Assembly: GCA_003254925.1 (NCBI GenBank)
Contig: QANZ01053547.1
Span: forward strand, 92,690-156,689
DNA: 64,000 nucleotides
Origin: Chamaecrista fasciculata
Taxonomy: Eukaryota; Streptophyta; Magnoliopsida; Fabales; Fabaceae
Direction: 5' to 3'
The notes under the pieces are model-generated. The model was not told the origin of the DNA and did not search any database. It was given only the letters and a program-made list of their open reading frames with translations. The translations under genes were made by a program, and so were the position numbers. Below are positions 29,419-41,497 of this stretch, piece after piece (the stretch's first letter is position 1; every line of letters begins with the position of its first letter).

Positions 29419-29950
29419 GAGGAAATCTACTATTTGATCCCTCATTTTTTATTGAGTCAACGATTTAGTCCCTCATTTATTGAAATAGACTTCTCAGTTC
29501 TTCATTTATCATAATCGTCAACTATTTAATCCCTCATTTACCATAATTATCAACTATCAAATGTTAAATGCTTACATGGTACCGTTAAATGTTACTTTGA
29601 CATCCTTATCACATAAATCAACCAAATCGAACCAACAAATACAATTAAACCGACATAAAATTAAATGAGACCCAACTATTTGTATTGCACGTGAAGCTTC
29701 CATAAGACAAACTATTGCATCATTCTCAAATCTTAAACCCTAGGTGACCTCAAATAATTAAATATGTGGCATTTAACGTGTTACGTGTGCATTTAACGGC
29801 TAGATAATCAGTGTTAATAATAGAGATAGGATACAAGGACTAATGAGTTAACATTTCTAATTTTTAGGGACCAAATAGTCTATTTCAAAAAATGCAGGGA
29901 AAAAATAGTTAAAAGTGTAAAAAAGAAAGTACCAAATAGTAGGTTATCTT
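29419..29950. mobile_element. MULE-like foldback element with 9-bp duplication
   Basis: The left end GAGGAAATCTACTATTTGAT and right end TACCAAATAGTAGGTTATCT (then TT) are inverted. Both halves carry GATCCCTCATTT or GGGACCAAATAG words. Exact 9-bp flanks tttctttta occur at 29410-29418 and 29951-29959; the T-richness calls for some caution. Non-coding. Confidence -1.
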
Positions 29951-30376
29951 TTTCTTTTATTCAATTTTATAGATTTATAGATATGGTGGCTGGATATTTT
30001 TGTCGCCCCCAGTGTGTACCCTACACATTAAGGGGCCCAAAACTAGAAGAGAGAGAGAGAGAGGAAAAGGCAAAACTTGGAAAGCAAGTTCAAATTGCTT
30101 GTGACAACTGACAAGTGACAACTGAGAAGGAGGGAGAGGGAAGGTAGGTGAATCCAAGGAAGGTTCCCAATTTCACCCCATTTATCCATCCCCCTACATA
30201 AACAACCCACTCTTCATTTCCTTGTGTCATATCTCACTCTCAACACAACTCAACAAACAAACCATTCCTTCCTTAACCCCTCTCTACTAAACCTCTCTCT
30301 AAATCTTCTTCTACAAACCATATATCCTTCCATCTCCTAAATCCATTGCTAGATTCAGCAGCAGCTTAATTTAAGT

Positions 30377-31390
30377 ATGTGTGGCGGTGCTATCATCGCT
30401 GATTTCATCCCTCGCCGCCATGGCCGTCGTCTCACCGCCTCCGACCTCTGGCCTAACTCTTTCGGCAACCGTAATGACCTCGACTTCCATTTTTCTGAAC
30501 TCGATCACGATCGCTGTCTCCCTCTCAAATCATCCCATCCTTCTCCAGGTTCGTTAATTACTTACTTCTTAATTATCCATCCATCTCTTTTCATTAATTA
30601 ATTAATTGGTTTATCAAATCAAACAGTTGAGGATGAGCAAGCCGAGAAGCCCGTGAAGAGGCAGAGGAAGAATCTGTACCGTGGGATTCGACAGCGTCCA
30701 TGGGGAAAATGGGCGGCTGAGATTCGCGATCCCAGAAAAGGGGTTCGTGTGTGGCTTGGTACCTTCAATACTGCTGAAGAAGCAGCCAGAGCCTATGACA
30801 GAGAAGCTAGAAAAATCCGCGGCAAGAAAGCCAAAGTCAATTTCCCTAACGAAGACGATTCCTACTCTTACTCCCTTCAACCTCCTCCTATTATTCATAA
30901 TATTCCACTCCCACCCTCCAATCATATTCCTCCCCTCTATCCTCCACTACGATACGCCAATTCTAATAATCTAAATAATGCCCCCAAGAGTTTGAATTTG
31001 GAGTTTGGCTATGATCTCAACCAAGCTGGCACAATCCCCTCTCGTGGATTCAACACATTTGGTGGAGTCAATGCTGATCCAATTGGTGTTTCTGGTGATG
31101 AACATTCAGGATCAGGCTCTGAGTTTGCCTATTTTCCTCAGGGGGAAACAGAGGTTGCAGAGAATGAAGGGAAAATGAACAAGTTGGTGAAGGAAGCTGA
31201 TGAGAAGAAGGAGGAAGAGGAAGAGGAAGAGGAGAACGAGATACAGAAGCTATCGGAGGAGCTCATGGCTTATGAGAACTACATGAAGTTTTATCAGATT
31301 CCCTATTATGATGGCCAATCAACAGCCCCCACTAATGTTCAGGAAAGCGTCGTTGGTGATCTCTGGAGCTTCGATGATGTACCCGTCTGA
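30377..31390 (+). CDS. Group VII ERF transcription factor (oxygen-sensing N-degron)
   Basis: A nuclear AP2/ERF activator of hypoxia and ethylene responses. Exons 30377-30548 and 30627-31390 give 311 residues. The N-terminus is [12 protein letters not shown], the ERF-VII signature in which Cys2 (after Met removal) is oxidised by plant cysteine oxidases and marks the protein for degradation by the N-degron pathway when oxygen is present. A conserved [11 protein letters not shown] block follows, then a basic KRQRK (68-72, likely nuclear signal). The single AP2 domain is at about 75-132 ([47 protein letters not shown]), with the ERF-type Ala and Asp contacts. The C-terminal part has a Glu-rich coil and ends [12 protein letters not shown], an acidic/aromatic tail likely to activate transcription. 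Length is between the RAP2.3 and RAP2.12 types. Intact. Confidence -1.
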
Positions 31391-33341
31391 ATTAAGCCCT
31401 CTGCCTTTAATTTTCTCCATCTCTTGGTTGATTCGTTCGTGTTTTTTTCTGGGTTGGGTGGACATGTAGATTGGGCACAACTGGTGGTTTATGTTTTAAG
31501 TTCTTAGTTTGTCAATTGTAATTTTTCCCTTATGATCGAACTGTGTTTAATTTTCAATTATAATTGCCTTCACTTCTTTTATTTGTTTTGTGTGTGTAAT
31601 TCAGTTCATTCGATTAGTTGATTCATTTTATAGCTGAGGTGGAAAAATGACAATAATAAGAATAATTTTGGTGGTCATACAATAATCTTGAAGTAGTTCA
31701 CGTTATTGTACGGAAAGATGACAGATTGTTAAAGTCCAATAAGTGGGTTCATCGGAGCGTGGCATTAGTCGTTGTCCAAACTCCAAATATGTACGTGATT
31801 GGTTTTAGGAAAAAGTCAGAGGCCTTGCGGTTACTTGGAAGGCATTGAACGGGTAACACAGAAAAATTATGATCCTCTCTAGTTCTGTCTTGAATGTTGT
31901 TAGAAAGATTATTTAATTAGTAAAAAAAAGGAATAAAGACGATGATGACAGAAAGAAATGGTGAATGAAGCAAATTAGGGAAAGAAAGAAATACGGTGGA
32001 TGGCGCTGCTGGTTTTGGTTTTAGTGATTGCAAGTTGGAAATTCGAATGAAGCGGCGGTCGGTGGGCGCCTACAGATTTGGGGAGAAAAGAGAAGATTGT
32101 AGTACAGTACAGTACAGAACAGTAGTACTAAATTGTAAAAGTAATGGGTTATGATTGTAACTTGTAGTCTGTTTGTACTATCTCCAACTAAAAGCACAAG
32201 AATCCACGCCACCTCCACAATTCATGATTCAATTCAGTCCTATGCGGCTAACTCCAAATTCGAACCTTGTTCTATTTCATCCATGGACTACCCTCTTCCC
32301 AACTTATACCAATATTTTCTTAGAAAAAATAGTTATTTGAAAAAAAAAACACGGTAATCTTTTTTAGTTTTAAACTTTTTTATAAACATTTTATCTTAAC
32401 ACTATTTTCACCATTAAAAGTAAATTTTTTAACCATCAATCTTTTAATAAAAAGTTGACATTTAATAAAAAAGTTAGTCTAAGATGTAAAGTTTAATTCT
32501 TGACATGGGATGTAATTGTTGATGTGGCATAATTATAGACATTGATATAATTTAATGTTGAAAAATAATAAAAAAAATAATAATTTTTTAACCAATCAAA
32601 ATTGTGTATGGTATGAGTTACATACAACTAACTATTCCACATGTCATTATTTTATTGGCTCATGACTCATTACATCCCATGTCAAGAATCAAACTTTGCA
32701 TCATAGACTAACCCTAACTTAATAAAAACAATGTTTTGATCCATACAAATTATAATTTTTTTTTGGCCGACACAAATATAATGATCCAAACAAAAAAATA
32801 AAATATTCTAAAAAATGTCATAAAATATTTTAAATAAATTAAAAAAATTTAACATCATATTCTCAACACATTTTTTTTAAAAGTATCATTCTTAATATAA
32901 AAAATAATCCATATACTGATTATTACCTTAATTTATTTATTTCCTCACAAGTCGGTCTGTATTTTTAAAATTACACTTTTACATATATTAGTCACCTAAA
33001 AAAAGTAAATTTTACAATATTGAGAAAATATTTGATAAACTGTTATAGTTAATAAGGAATAGAAATGAAGAAGAATTTTATCATTATCATATATTAAAAA
33101 AAAAAGAAGAAGAATTTTATCATTTTCCAAAAAGTTTAGGAGAAAATTATTTTCAACGTAACTAGGCAAGGTGAAAGAAGATAAAAAAAGCCCTTGTTGG
33201 CACTTGGCGGCGGCTGTTCCTTTTAGCCTATTGTGACTTTTGGTCTTGGTCAGAGCTCAGAGCGAAAGGACCATTTTGTTATATTTTGGACGAAAACCCA
33301 CTTTCGCTTATGATGCAACCAACCAAAGGATTCTGTAAGTA
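31391..33341. other. Intergenic, ERF to RPL19
   Basis: No gene is recognised. It contains an inverted-repeat element (32470-32717); the rest is AT-rich, with short A and T runs. Confidence -1.
32470..32717. mobile_element. MITE-like inverted repeat
   Basis: The left arm GTTAGTCTAAGATGTAAAGT then TTAATTCTTGACATGGGATG is nearly complementary to the right arm (CATCCCATGTCAAGAATCAA then ACTTTGCATCATAGACTAAC). Flanks tttaataaa (32461-32469) and cttaataaa (32718-32726) match at 8 of 9, but such A/T-rich words occur often, so the duplication is tentative. Confidence -1.
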
Positions 33342-33467
33342 TGGGCCGAAAACAAAAAAGGTTTGAAGCCCAAGAGTGAATACAAAGACCGTGGGCTTGG
33401 ATACAAAGCCCAAGAGTGAATATAAAGAAAAGCCCAAGAGGCCCAGAACGAGCTTCAAACCCTAGGG
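33342..33467 (+). promoter_or_regulatory. RPL19 promoter: site II (TGGGCC/T) and telo-box
   Basis: TGGGCC at 33342-33347, further TGGGCT/AGCCCA copies through 33440 inside short repeats of agcccaagagtgaatacaaa, and a telo-box AAACCCTAGGG at 33457-33467. This lies about 105-230 bp before the RPL19 start. The combination of site II and telo-box is the known signature of ribosomal-protein gene promoters in plants, linked to TCP factors and growth control. Confidence -1.
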
Positions 33468-33572
33468 TTAATGATGAAGCAAGGGTATAAGATATAGTGC
33501 CTCTCTTCCACAGATCGCTTCCTCTGCGATAGCAGCTACCACAGAAACACAGGGGAGAGTGGTAAGGGGAAA

Positions 33573-35219
<1,647 letters not shown>

Positions 35220-36010
35220 AGCACATTTGGGCATCTCCAGTTCGTGTGCTAAAGTAATTTTGACGAGTATCTTTTGTTGGATGATTAGACCATGTTAGTT
35301 TTTGTTTCAAGTACAAGAGATTATAATGTTCCTTGCACACTTTAATCAACATTTTTTCCCGTTTATTGGTGTTTTTTGTGAGATTGTAGCGTGCCTAAAT
35401 TCTTGTCTAATCGTTTAAATATATTACCGTGGCGCCGTTTATCACGCCCCTAATGCTTGCTTGCACTGTTTTTTGCCTGATACAAATGCGGAATTAGAAG
35501 TCCTCTACCGCCCATAGTCGGTGTTTTTGAGACTGAGCTAGATAGAGGTCGTGCGATCTACAAAATATGTAGATAATGATGAGATCGGGCATATGAAATG
35601 TTCGAGTCAAGACTCTGAATTGACGTGGTACCTCTTTGGATCCGTGTTTAGGTGATTTGATTGTTTCCGCAACAATTTAGGCATTGATGATTATGCAAGC
35701 GTTAATAAAGGTCCTGGTTTAGGTTCCTGGAAAACGAGACCAAAATCTGGCGTAGTATGCCTGTGTTCATGAGCATCGAGTCCCCGGCTGAACGCTGGGT
35801 TAACCCGAATCCTGAATTGAGTATCAATCTGGTATGGTTTAAACCCAGTTGAAACACTAGTCCATTTGGTCTAGATTTTTTTTCTTAGAAAAAACCCACT
35901 AAATTGTTGCATTAAGCCTCCCATTTTTTATTTTTCACTGCAGAATGAGATTAGTATGTTAATTAGAGTATAATCAAACTCAAGTCTTATCCATAACTGA
36001 AGCCTCTCCC

Positions 36011-36061
36011 TGGACCCTCTAGATTTTTTTCTTTTACATTTCTTGTAGAGGATCCAATCCC
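36011..36061. mobile_element. Deleted copy of the GGATCCTCTAGAG MITE
   Basis: About 50 bp beginning TGGACCCTCTAGATTTTTTT and ending CTTGTAGAGGATCCAATCCC, so both ends remain while nearly all of the interior seen at 19945-20151 is gone. Confidence -1.
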
Positions 36062-36133
36062 ACTTTCACTTTTGCAAATTGCAAGCATGACTTTTTTTTT
36101 TTATGTTAATCAACCGTTAATTCATTTCAATAA

Positions 36134-36669
36134 GGCAAAACCGCAAAAGACCTTTTCGTGCCCATAGCATTTGCGTGCATTTTCAGTTATGCCCCTAACG
36201 TTTCATTTGTGTCAATTGTGCCCCCAATGTGAAACGTTAGTTTCAATTATGCCTCTAACTTTGATTCAATGCTGCTGTGTCACTTTTTTTACTTATGTGT
36301 CAATTTGTTTTTTTGAATTGAACATGTGGCAAGATGACTAGATAAATAAAACATCCTGATTTATTTTTTATTCACCATGGCATTTCCTACGTGGACCACA
36401 ACAGAAATCTTGCCACATAAGGAAATATCATGGTGAATAAAAAATAAATCAAAGATCTTTTATTTATTCAGTCATCTTGCCACATGTTCAATTTAGAAAA
36501 ACAAATTGACACATAAGTAAAAAAAAAGTGACACATCAACATTGAGTCAAAGTTAGGGGCATAATTGAAACTAACGTTTCACATTGGGGGCACAACTGAC
36601 ACAAATGAAACGTTAAGGGCATAACTGAAAATGCACGCAAACGTCAAGGACACGAAAGGGACTTTTGCC
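36134..36669. mobile_element. Long-arm MULE-like foldback with exact 9-bp target duplication
   Basis: A 536-bp near-perfect hairpin beginning GGCAAAA and ending TTTTGCC. The arms (about 250 bp each) match almost throughout, for example CCTAACGTTTCATTTGTGTC on the left against GACACAAATGAAACGTTAAG on the right. Exact 9-bp copies tttcaataa flank it (36125-36133 and 36670-36678), the classic Mutator-superfamily target duplication. No coding capacity. High arm identity suggests a young copy or one kept symmetrical. Confidence -1.
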
Positions 36670-37355
36670 TTTCAATAATAAAACATACCACTAAATGACT
36701 AGTACTTGAAATCCTGGTTTAGTGAGAGTAACTTAACAATCATGCAAAAAAAAAAAGTTAAACGTAGTATTTGTTATTATGTATCACATAATTCAAGAAT
36801 CATAGACTGATTTTTGTGAACTATTAGCTAAAGGTAATCATTAAAATTGTGACAAATTCAAAGTAGCTCGAGACACATAAAATGTAAACAGAAAAGCTAA
36901 CAAGTAAATGAACCTAAGAGAATTAGTTGAATTCTAACTATATTGAGCTGTAGTGCTGTACTACTTTTTTGTTTTGGTCTGAGCAGCTTGCTCCTCTGAG
37001 ATGTTGGGAATTGCTAACTGGTAGTGGATTAGCTTGAGAGAGGAAATCAAGCAGGTTTGCATTGGAGCTGACTCAGGTGTTGCTATTCCCTCATGGTTGT
37101 AATGTTCTTCAACCCTTGGAAGCTATGGAGTTAAGATTTCGTGGCTGGTTACTAGAGTTTTGGGAAGTGTTCTTGGCTCATACATACGGAGAAGGGATTA
37201 TGGTTGCAGATTGAAGCTGAGAATCCTTTTCCTCTCATCTTGCGTCAATCTTGCCTTCATGCCTTTGTATTCCTTTCTCCTGGGATTTGTGTTGCCGCAA
37301 CTCGGTGTTTTGAAGCATTGCTTTTTCTCTCTTCTTTATTTTATTATATATGTTT

Positions 37356-37621
37356 GAGTAAACTAACAATTTGGTTCTTGAAAAACCACCGATGATAACT
37401 CGGTCCCTCAAAGATTGAAATGTACAATTTAGTCTTTGAAAGATCAAAACAGTATACTAATTAATCATTTTTATGGACTGAAATAGTATGTCGTTTTAAT
37501 TTTTTAGAGACTAAAAAATATACCATTTTGATCTTTCAGGGATTAAATTGTACATTTCGAGTTTTTAGGGATTGAGTTGTAAGTTCAGTGATCTTACAGG
37601 GACCAAATTGTTAGTTTACTC
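37356..37621. mobile_element. Short foldback element GAGTAAACTAACAATTTGGT
   Basis: The ends GAGTAAACTAACAATTTGGT and ACCAAATTGTTAGTTTACTC are exact complements. A direct 7-mer tatgttt flanks both sides (37349-37355, 37622-37628), so the target duplication is shorter than 9 bp or partly lost. Inner words GGTCCCTCAAAG / CTTTCAGGGATT resemble the other foldbacks. Confidence -1.
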
Positions 37622-37919
37622 TATGTTTATATTTTTGTTTTAGCTCTTATATTATCTTTTCTTTAAATAAAGTTTTTTTTCTTCCTGTAGATCAGTGAAA
37701 GATTTCTTTTCTTCCTTTTTAATGGGTAAAAATTTTAATTTTCCATGAAGATTTACATCTTTGTAATACTCAACTATAAGTTCAAGCTTGGCGAAGATGA
37801 ATATGCAAGTATTTGGTCCTCAAAGAGGTCTTAGAAGTCTGTTGTCTCTTTGTAGGTTGTCCTAGTTTATCTTTTAATTTTAATTGGGTTTGAATGTAAA
37901 TTTTCTTGTTCTTTTGATT

Positions 37920-38164
37920 TGTAATTATAGAGAAATATTGCCAATTCTTTTTCATGGATAATGCAATTTGACAACTACAAAAAGGGTTGCAGATTGGTTA
38001 GTCACTTAAGATTTTGTCACCAAGGTCCTTGATCAACCACCTTGAGATCTAAGGCAACTTCTCTTGGATGATCTCGTGAGTGTGGCACTGCCTCGTTTGG
38101 TTTTTAGTTAGGCTGTCTTTGCTGCTCTTGTAAATGAAAATAAATAAATAAATAAATAAATAAA
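37920..38164 (+). mobile_element. Possible 3' end of a truncated LINE
   Basis: A short frame reads RVADWLV just before a stop (about 38000-38010), like the end of the RNase H region of plant non-LTR retrotransposons. About 130 bp later comes an (AAAT)n tail (38137-38164). This is weak evidence; only a search could confirm it. Confidence -1.
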
Positions 38165-38444
38165 CAAAAGCTTGAGAGATGAATGAAGGATCTGTAAACT
38201 AAAGTTCTCTGAATCCCTTGCCAATTGAAATGAGAAAACTAATATGAAGTCTGATAGAAACGATTGACACAGTAATATCAATCTGTAACGAAAGCTTAAT
38301 GTAGTATCTTTAACTTAAAGAGAAAAAGTAAACTAATAATGTGTAGTAAACTCCGAATGATGGGAACCATTTTGGCCTCAATAACGCAAACAAAATGCCG
38401 GATATATATGTTCCCTGCCTGGTTCAGTCTTGCTGTTTTGGCTT

Positions 38445-40959
38445 TTAAACACTCCTTTGATAGCGGCGATTCGGGAAAGCTAACTCATCATTGTCTTTGA
38501 AAGAGGTTTTGTAGTCAGCGAGGTTTCCGCTTCCACCATATGCAGCTGGATGTCCTGGCCCTGATGAATTGGGATTTCCAGAAATGCCAAGTTTCACAAT
38601 GAAAGTAGTAGTAGTCCCTTTACCAATGCCCTCACTCTCTATCCAAATGTGACCCTCCATGAGATTGACAAACCTGAATGAATACATAAGAATGAAAGTT
38701 CAGAACTTTACTAAGCCGAATGAGTTTATAAACAAAAGCAGTACTTTAGGATGGGTATGGCTAATGGATTCTCACTTGGTAATCAACATCAAAACTTTAA
38801 CTCGAGTCAAATTATGCTTAATGGTGGGAACTACATATTTTGAGCATTTTGCAATAACAAAGCAATTTTAGGATTCTTCCTTTACCTTTTGCAAATAGCA
38901 AGCCCAAGCCCTGCACCACTGCTCAGTCGAGCTGGTTCACTTCGAGACTCAGCAAATTTGGTAAAAAGATGAGGAATATCTTGAGGGAGAATTCCACATC
39001 CAGAATCTTTAACCTGCACAAAAAGGGAGGCTTGTTACAATGGATGCAGTAAACTAGGCATCTAGGCATGGATGCTGAGAGAGAGAGAGAAATCTATATG
39101 TGACTTAACTCTATGATGTCTGAAGCACAAGATCATATTAGTTTCTGACCATTACATACATGGAGAATTGGAGAACCTTCTTAGTTAAAAAACAAAAAAC
39201 TAAGATGTCCAGGTCATATAACCTGTATTCGTATGTAACGATGACTATCAGTTGATGCTGGATAAAACTCTTGGGGTCGCCAATCCTGTAAAACTTCTGG
39301 TTTTTCAACAGATGCCCTCACAGAAACATAGCCCTCCTTTGTGAATTTGACAGCATTACCCACAATACTTAACAGAGTTTGCATAAAACGTTTCTGATCT
39401 CCAATGACAAACACAGGCAGATCGGTGGCCAGAATGGAAGTCACAAGTAACTTCTTCACAGATGCTATAGGCTTTATCAGATTAATAACCTACATTTTTT
39501 AGCATGAATAAAATACAGTAATTTTTGTCATGGTGAAAAGACATATTACTACTAAATCAAAAGGGTGAAGCAGAAAATCATTGGAAATTACCTCTCCCAG
39601 AACCTCGAGAAGGTTAAATTCTCCCATTTCTAACTCAAGGCTACCATCTTCAAGTCTAGAGAGATCTAAAACATCATTAATAAGTGTTGACAAAACATTG
39701 CTACTCTTCAATGTTGTCTCTATCATAACCCTCTGCTCAGGAGTTAGCTCAGTCTCCAAAAGAAGTGATGACAGTGCTATAACAGCATGCGTTGGTGTCC
39801 TCATTTCATGGTTCATGACAGCAAGGAAATCATTGCGAGCATGGATCGCCATCTCTGCCTCTCGCCTAGCTATATCCAAATCAACATTTTGTTCCATAAG
39901 CTGGTCACGGGCTCTCATAGACTCCTCCAAAATAGCAGCATGAGAAAGTGCTACAGCTACCTGTTTGGAAACATGATGTTTTCAGACAACTCTGAAAGAA
40001 TGAATTATGAATTAAAGCATCAAACAAGAGAGAAAATATATAAAAAGGACCTGATCTGCGACAACATCAACAAGTTCTAACTCATGATCTCTCCATTTTC
40101 TAGCACTATCAGTGGGGAGGATAAGAACCAAGATTGCATAGCTTTTTGCAGAAAGATCAGGCCAGTCATTAATTTGGAAATTGGAGACATGCAAAAGAGG
40201 CACGCGCACAGCAACAGCTTCTGGTGGCATGTACCTTCCTGCAAGAGGTCCAACCCTGGCCAATGGGCAGGTATGAGGTATTCTAATGGTTTTAGGACTT
40301 TTAAATACTTCATTGACAATAGGAAGGTTTGTAGGCACAGCTGAGCCAACTTGTACACGGTAGTTTAAAGTATGGGAAAGTTGAAGATTTAGACAACTTC
40401 TTGATGGCATCCACAATGCACATTCCTCCAATCGCAATGTCCTACCAAGCTCAACTAGAGTAGTCTTGAGAATGGTGTGCCTGTCAAGTGTGCTTCTAAT
40501 TTCATGAGTCAACATTCTGACATGCCGTCCGGTTTCTTCTTGAGAAAGAATAATCCCCATTTCTCTGTCAAGCTCTTCAGCTTTGTTCTTGAGAAAAACT
40601 TCACGAGTTTTGACACTCAACAGATCAGGGATAATGTGGATAAGCATCAGCGCAGTGGCGCAGGATACAAGGGCACATGAGACTTTGGCTATTGCCATCA
40701 ACATTGCAACAGCTTTAGTGTGGACAGTGAATGTCCACAGATTTATGAAGTGAGTTGCTCCACAGAGAACAATGAAAGCACCAAACTGTATAAGCACCCA
40801 TCTGTATGGGAAGAATGCAGATTTGTGAACAAAGTATATGAGTTCCAAAGGAATTGAGAAATAAGCAAGGGCAATTAGCACATCTGAGATGTACTGATAT
40901 TTCGTAACAAGTTCATCTTGGGACCAGTATTGTGTGTCAATGCAATCACAGGACTCCAT
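38445..40959 (-). CDS. ERS1: Ethylene receptor, ERS1 type (subfamily I, no receiver domain)
   Basis: An ER-membrane ethylene receptor that represses signalling through CTR1 when ethylene is absent. Coding exons 40051-40959, 39592-39960, 39223-39489, 38886-39013 and 38445-38673 give 633 residues. Cys4 and Cys6 (MESCDC) form the dimer disulfide. Three membrane segments lie at about 23-44, 54-75 and 84-112. Cys66 and His70 ([12 protein letters not shown]) are the Cu(I)/ethylene ligands. A GAF domain (about 158-307) follows, then a full histidine kinase: H354 in [11 protein letters not shown]-box [11 protein letters not shown]1 VKDSGCGI, F box FTKF and G2 [11 protein letters not shown]. The protein stops about 50 residues after the kinase, with no receiver domain, so it is ERS1- and not ETR1-like. 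Upstream, a 5'-leader intron is inferred (40985-41497). Intact. Confidence -1.
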
Positions 40960-40984
40960 TGGTCTAGCAGCCTTGTGAATAAAT

Positions 40985-41497
40985 CTGTCAATAACATGGC
41001 ACAGGTTATTATAAGAAATCATCACAACACAGTATTCCAGAGGACCAGAACATAATATAATCTTACAAGTCACATGGGTTTTATCAGAATTCAGAAAACA
41101 TGTTTGCAATTTTATAAAACATCAACATCGAGCAAGGGAGCACCAATAACTATCAGTTACTCGGATGAAAGCAATCCATCAGCATACGATGTCTAACTAT
41201 CCGTTCAGCGATTGAACTTAAATCAAACAGTATCCCAATTCCAAAAACCATACACACTCCTTGACGTGTTAATTTTTAACTAATAACAACAGCCCACATC
41301 CCATCATTGGGTAATACATGTATATAAGATAGAAGTTTAAAATATCTACTTTACATTATAGGAGTCAAGAGGCATGCTCGAAAATTCTGATTACTAAGCA
41401 ATGAAAATGGGCAACCATAGCAATTGCAGCGTGAAATAGAGAGAAAGAAGTCGACCATTTTAGGAGTCAAGAGGCATGCTCCATGGTTACCACTTAC
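40985..41497 (-). other. Inferred 5'-leader intron of the ethylene receptor gene
   Basis: On the minus strand a donor CTG|GTAAGT (at 41497) and an acceptor TTGACAG (at 40985) enclose 513 bp. They leave a 25-base leader piece before the ATG. ETR1/ERS-type genes commonly have such an intron. It holds an exact 21-bp direct repeat (41359-41379 and 41461-41481). Confidence -1.

Larger units (their letters stand above)
23505..30376. other. Long gene-free, transposon-rich region
   Basis: No gene of any recognisable family is seen in nearly 7 kb. It holds foldback elements (24793-25174, 26761-27272, 27776-28029, 29419-29950), a duplicated 785-bp block around a 543-bp gap, a CT microsatellite and an N at 25750. 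The part 24120-24540 has scattered GGGTTGGGTT and complementary CAACCCA words that suggest a decayed inverted-repeat element. The last 200 bp is the ERF promoter and leader. Confidence -1.
35220..38444. other. Intergenic between convergent RPL19 and ethylene receptor genes
   Basis: No gene is supported. Contents: a MITE remnant (36011-36061), a long-arm foldback element (36134-36669), a smaller foldback (37356-37621) and a possible LINE 3' end with an AAAT tail (about 37920-38164). The stretch 36960-37350 has open frames that I cannot assign to any family. Confidence -1.

Noticed and set aside
36960-37395. Possible small gene with hydrophobic open frames near 37160-37395.
   Set aside because: No start context, splice structure or family resemblance; three overlapping frames are equally open. 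It may be transposon debris.
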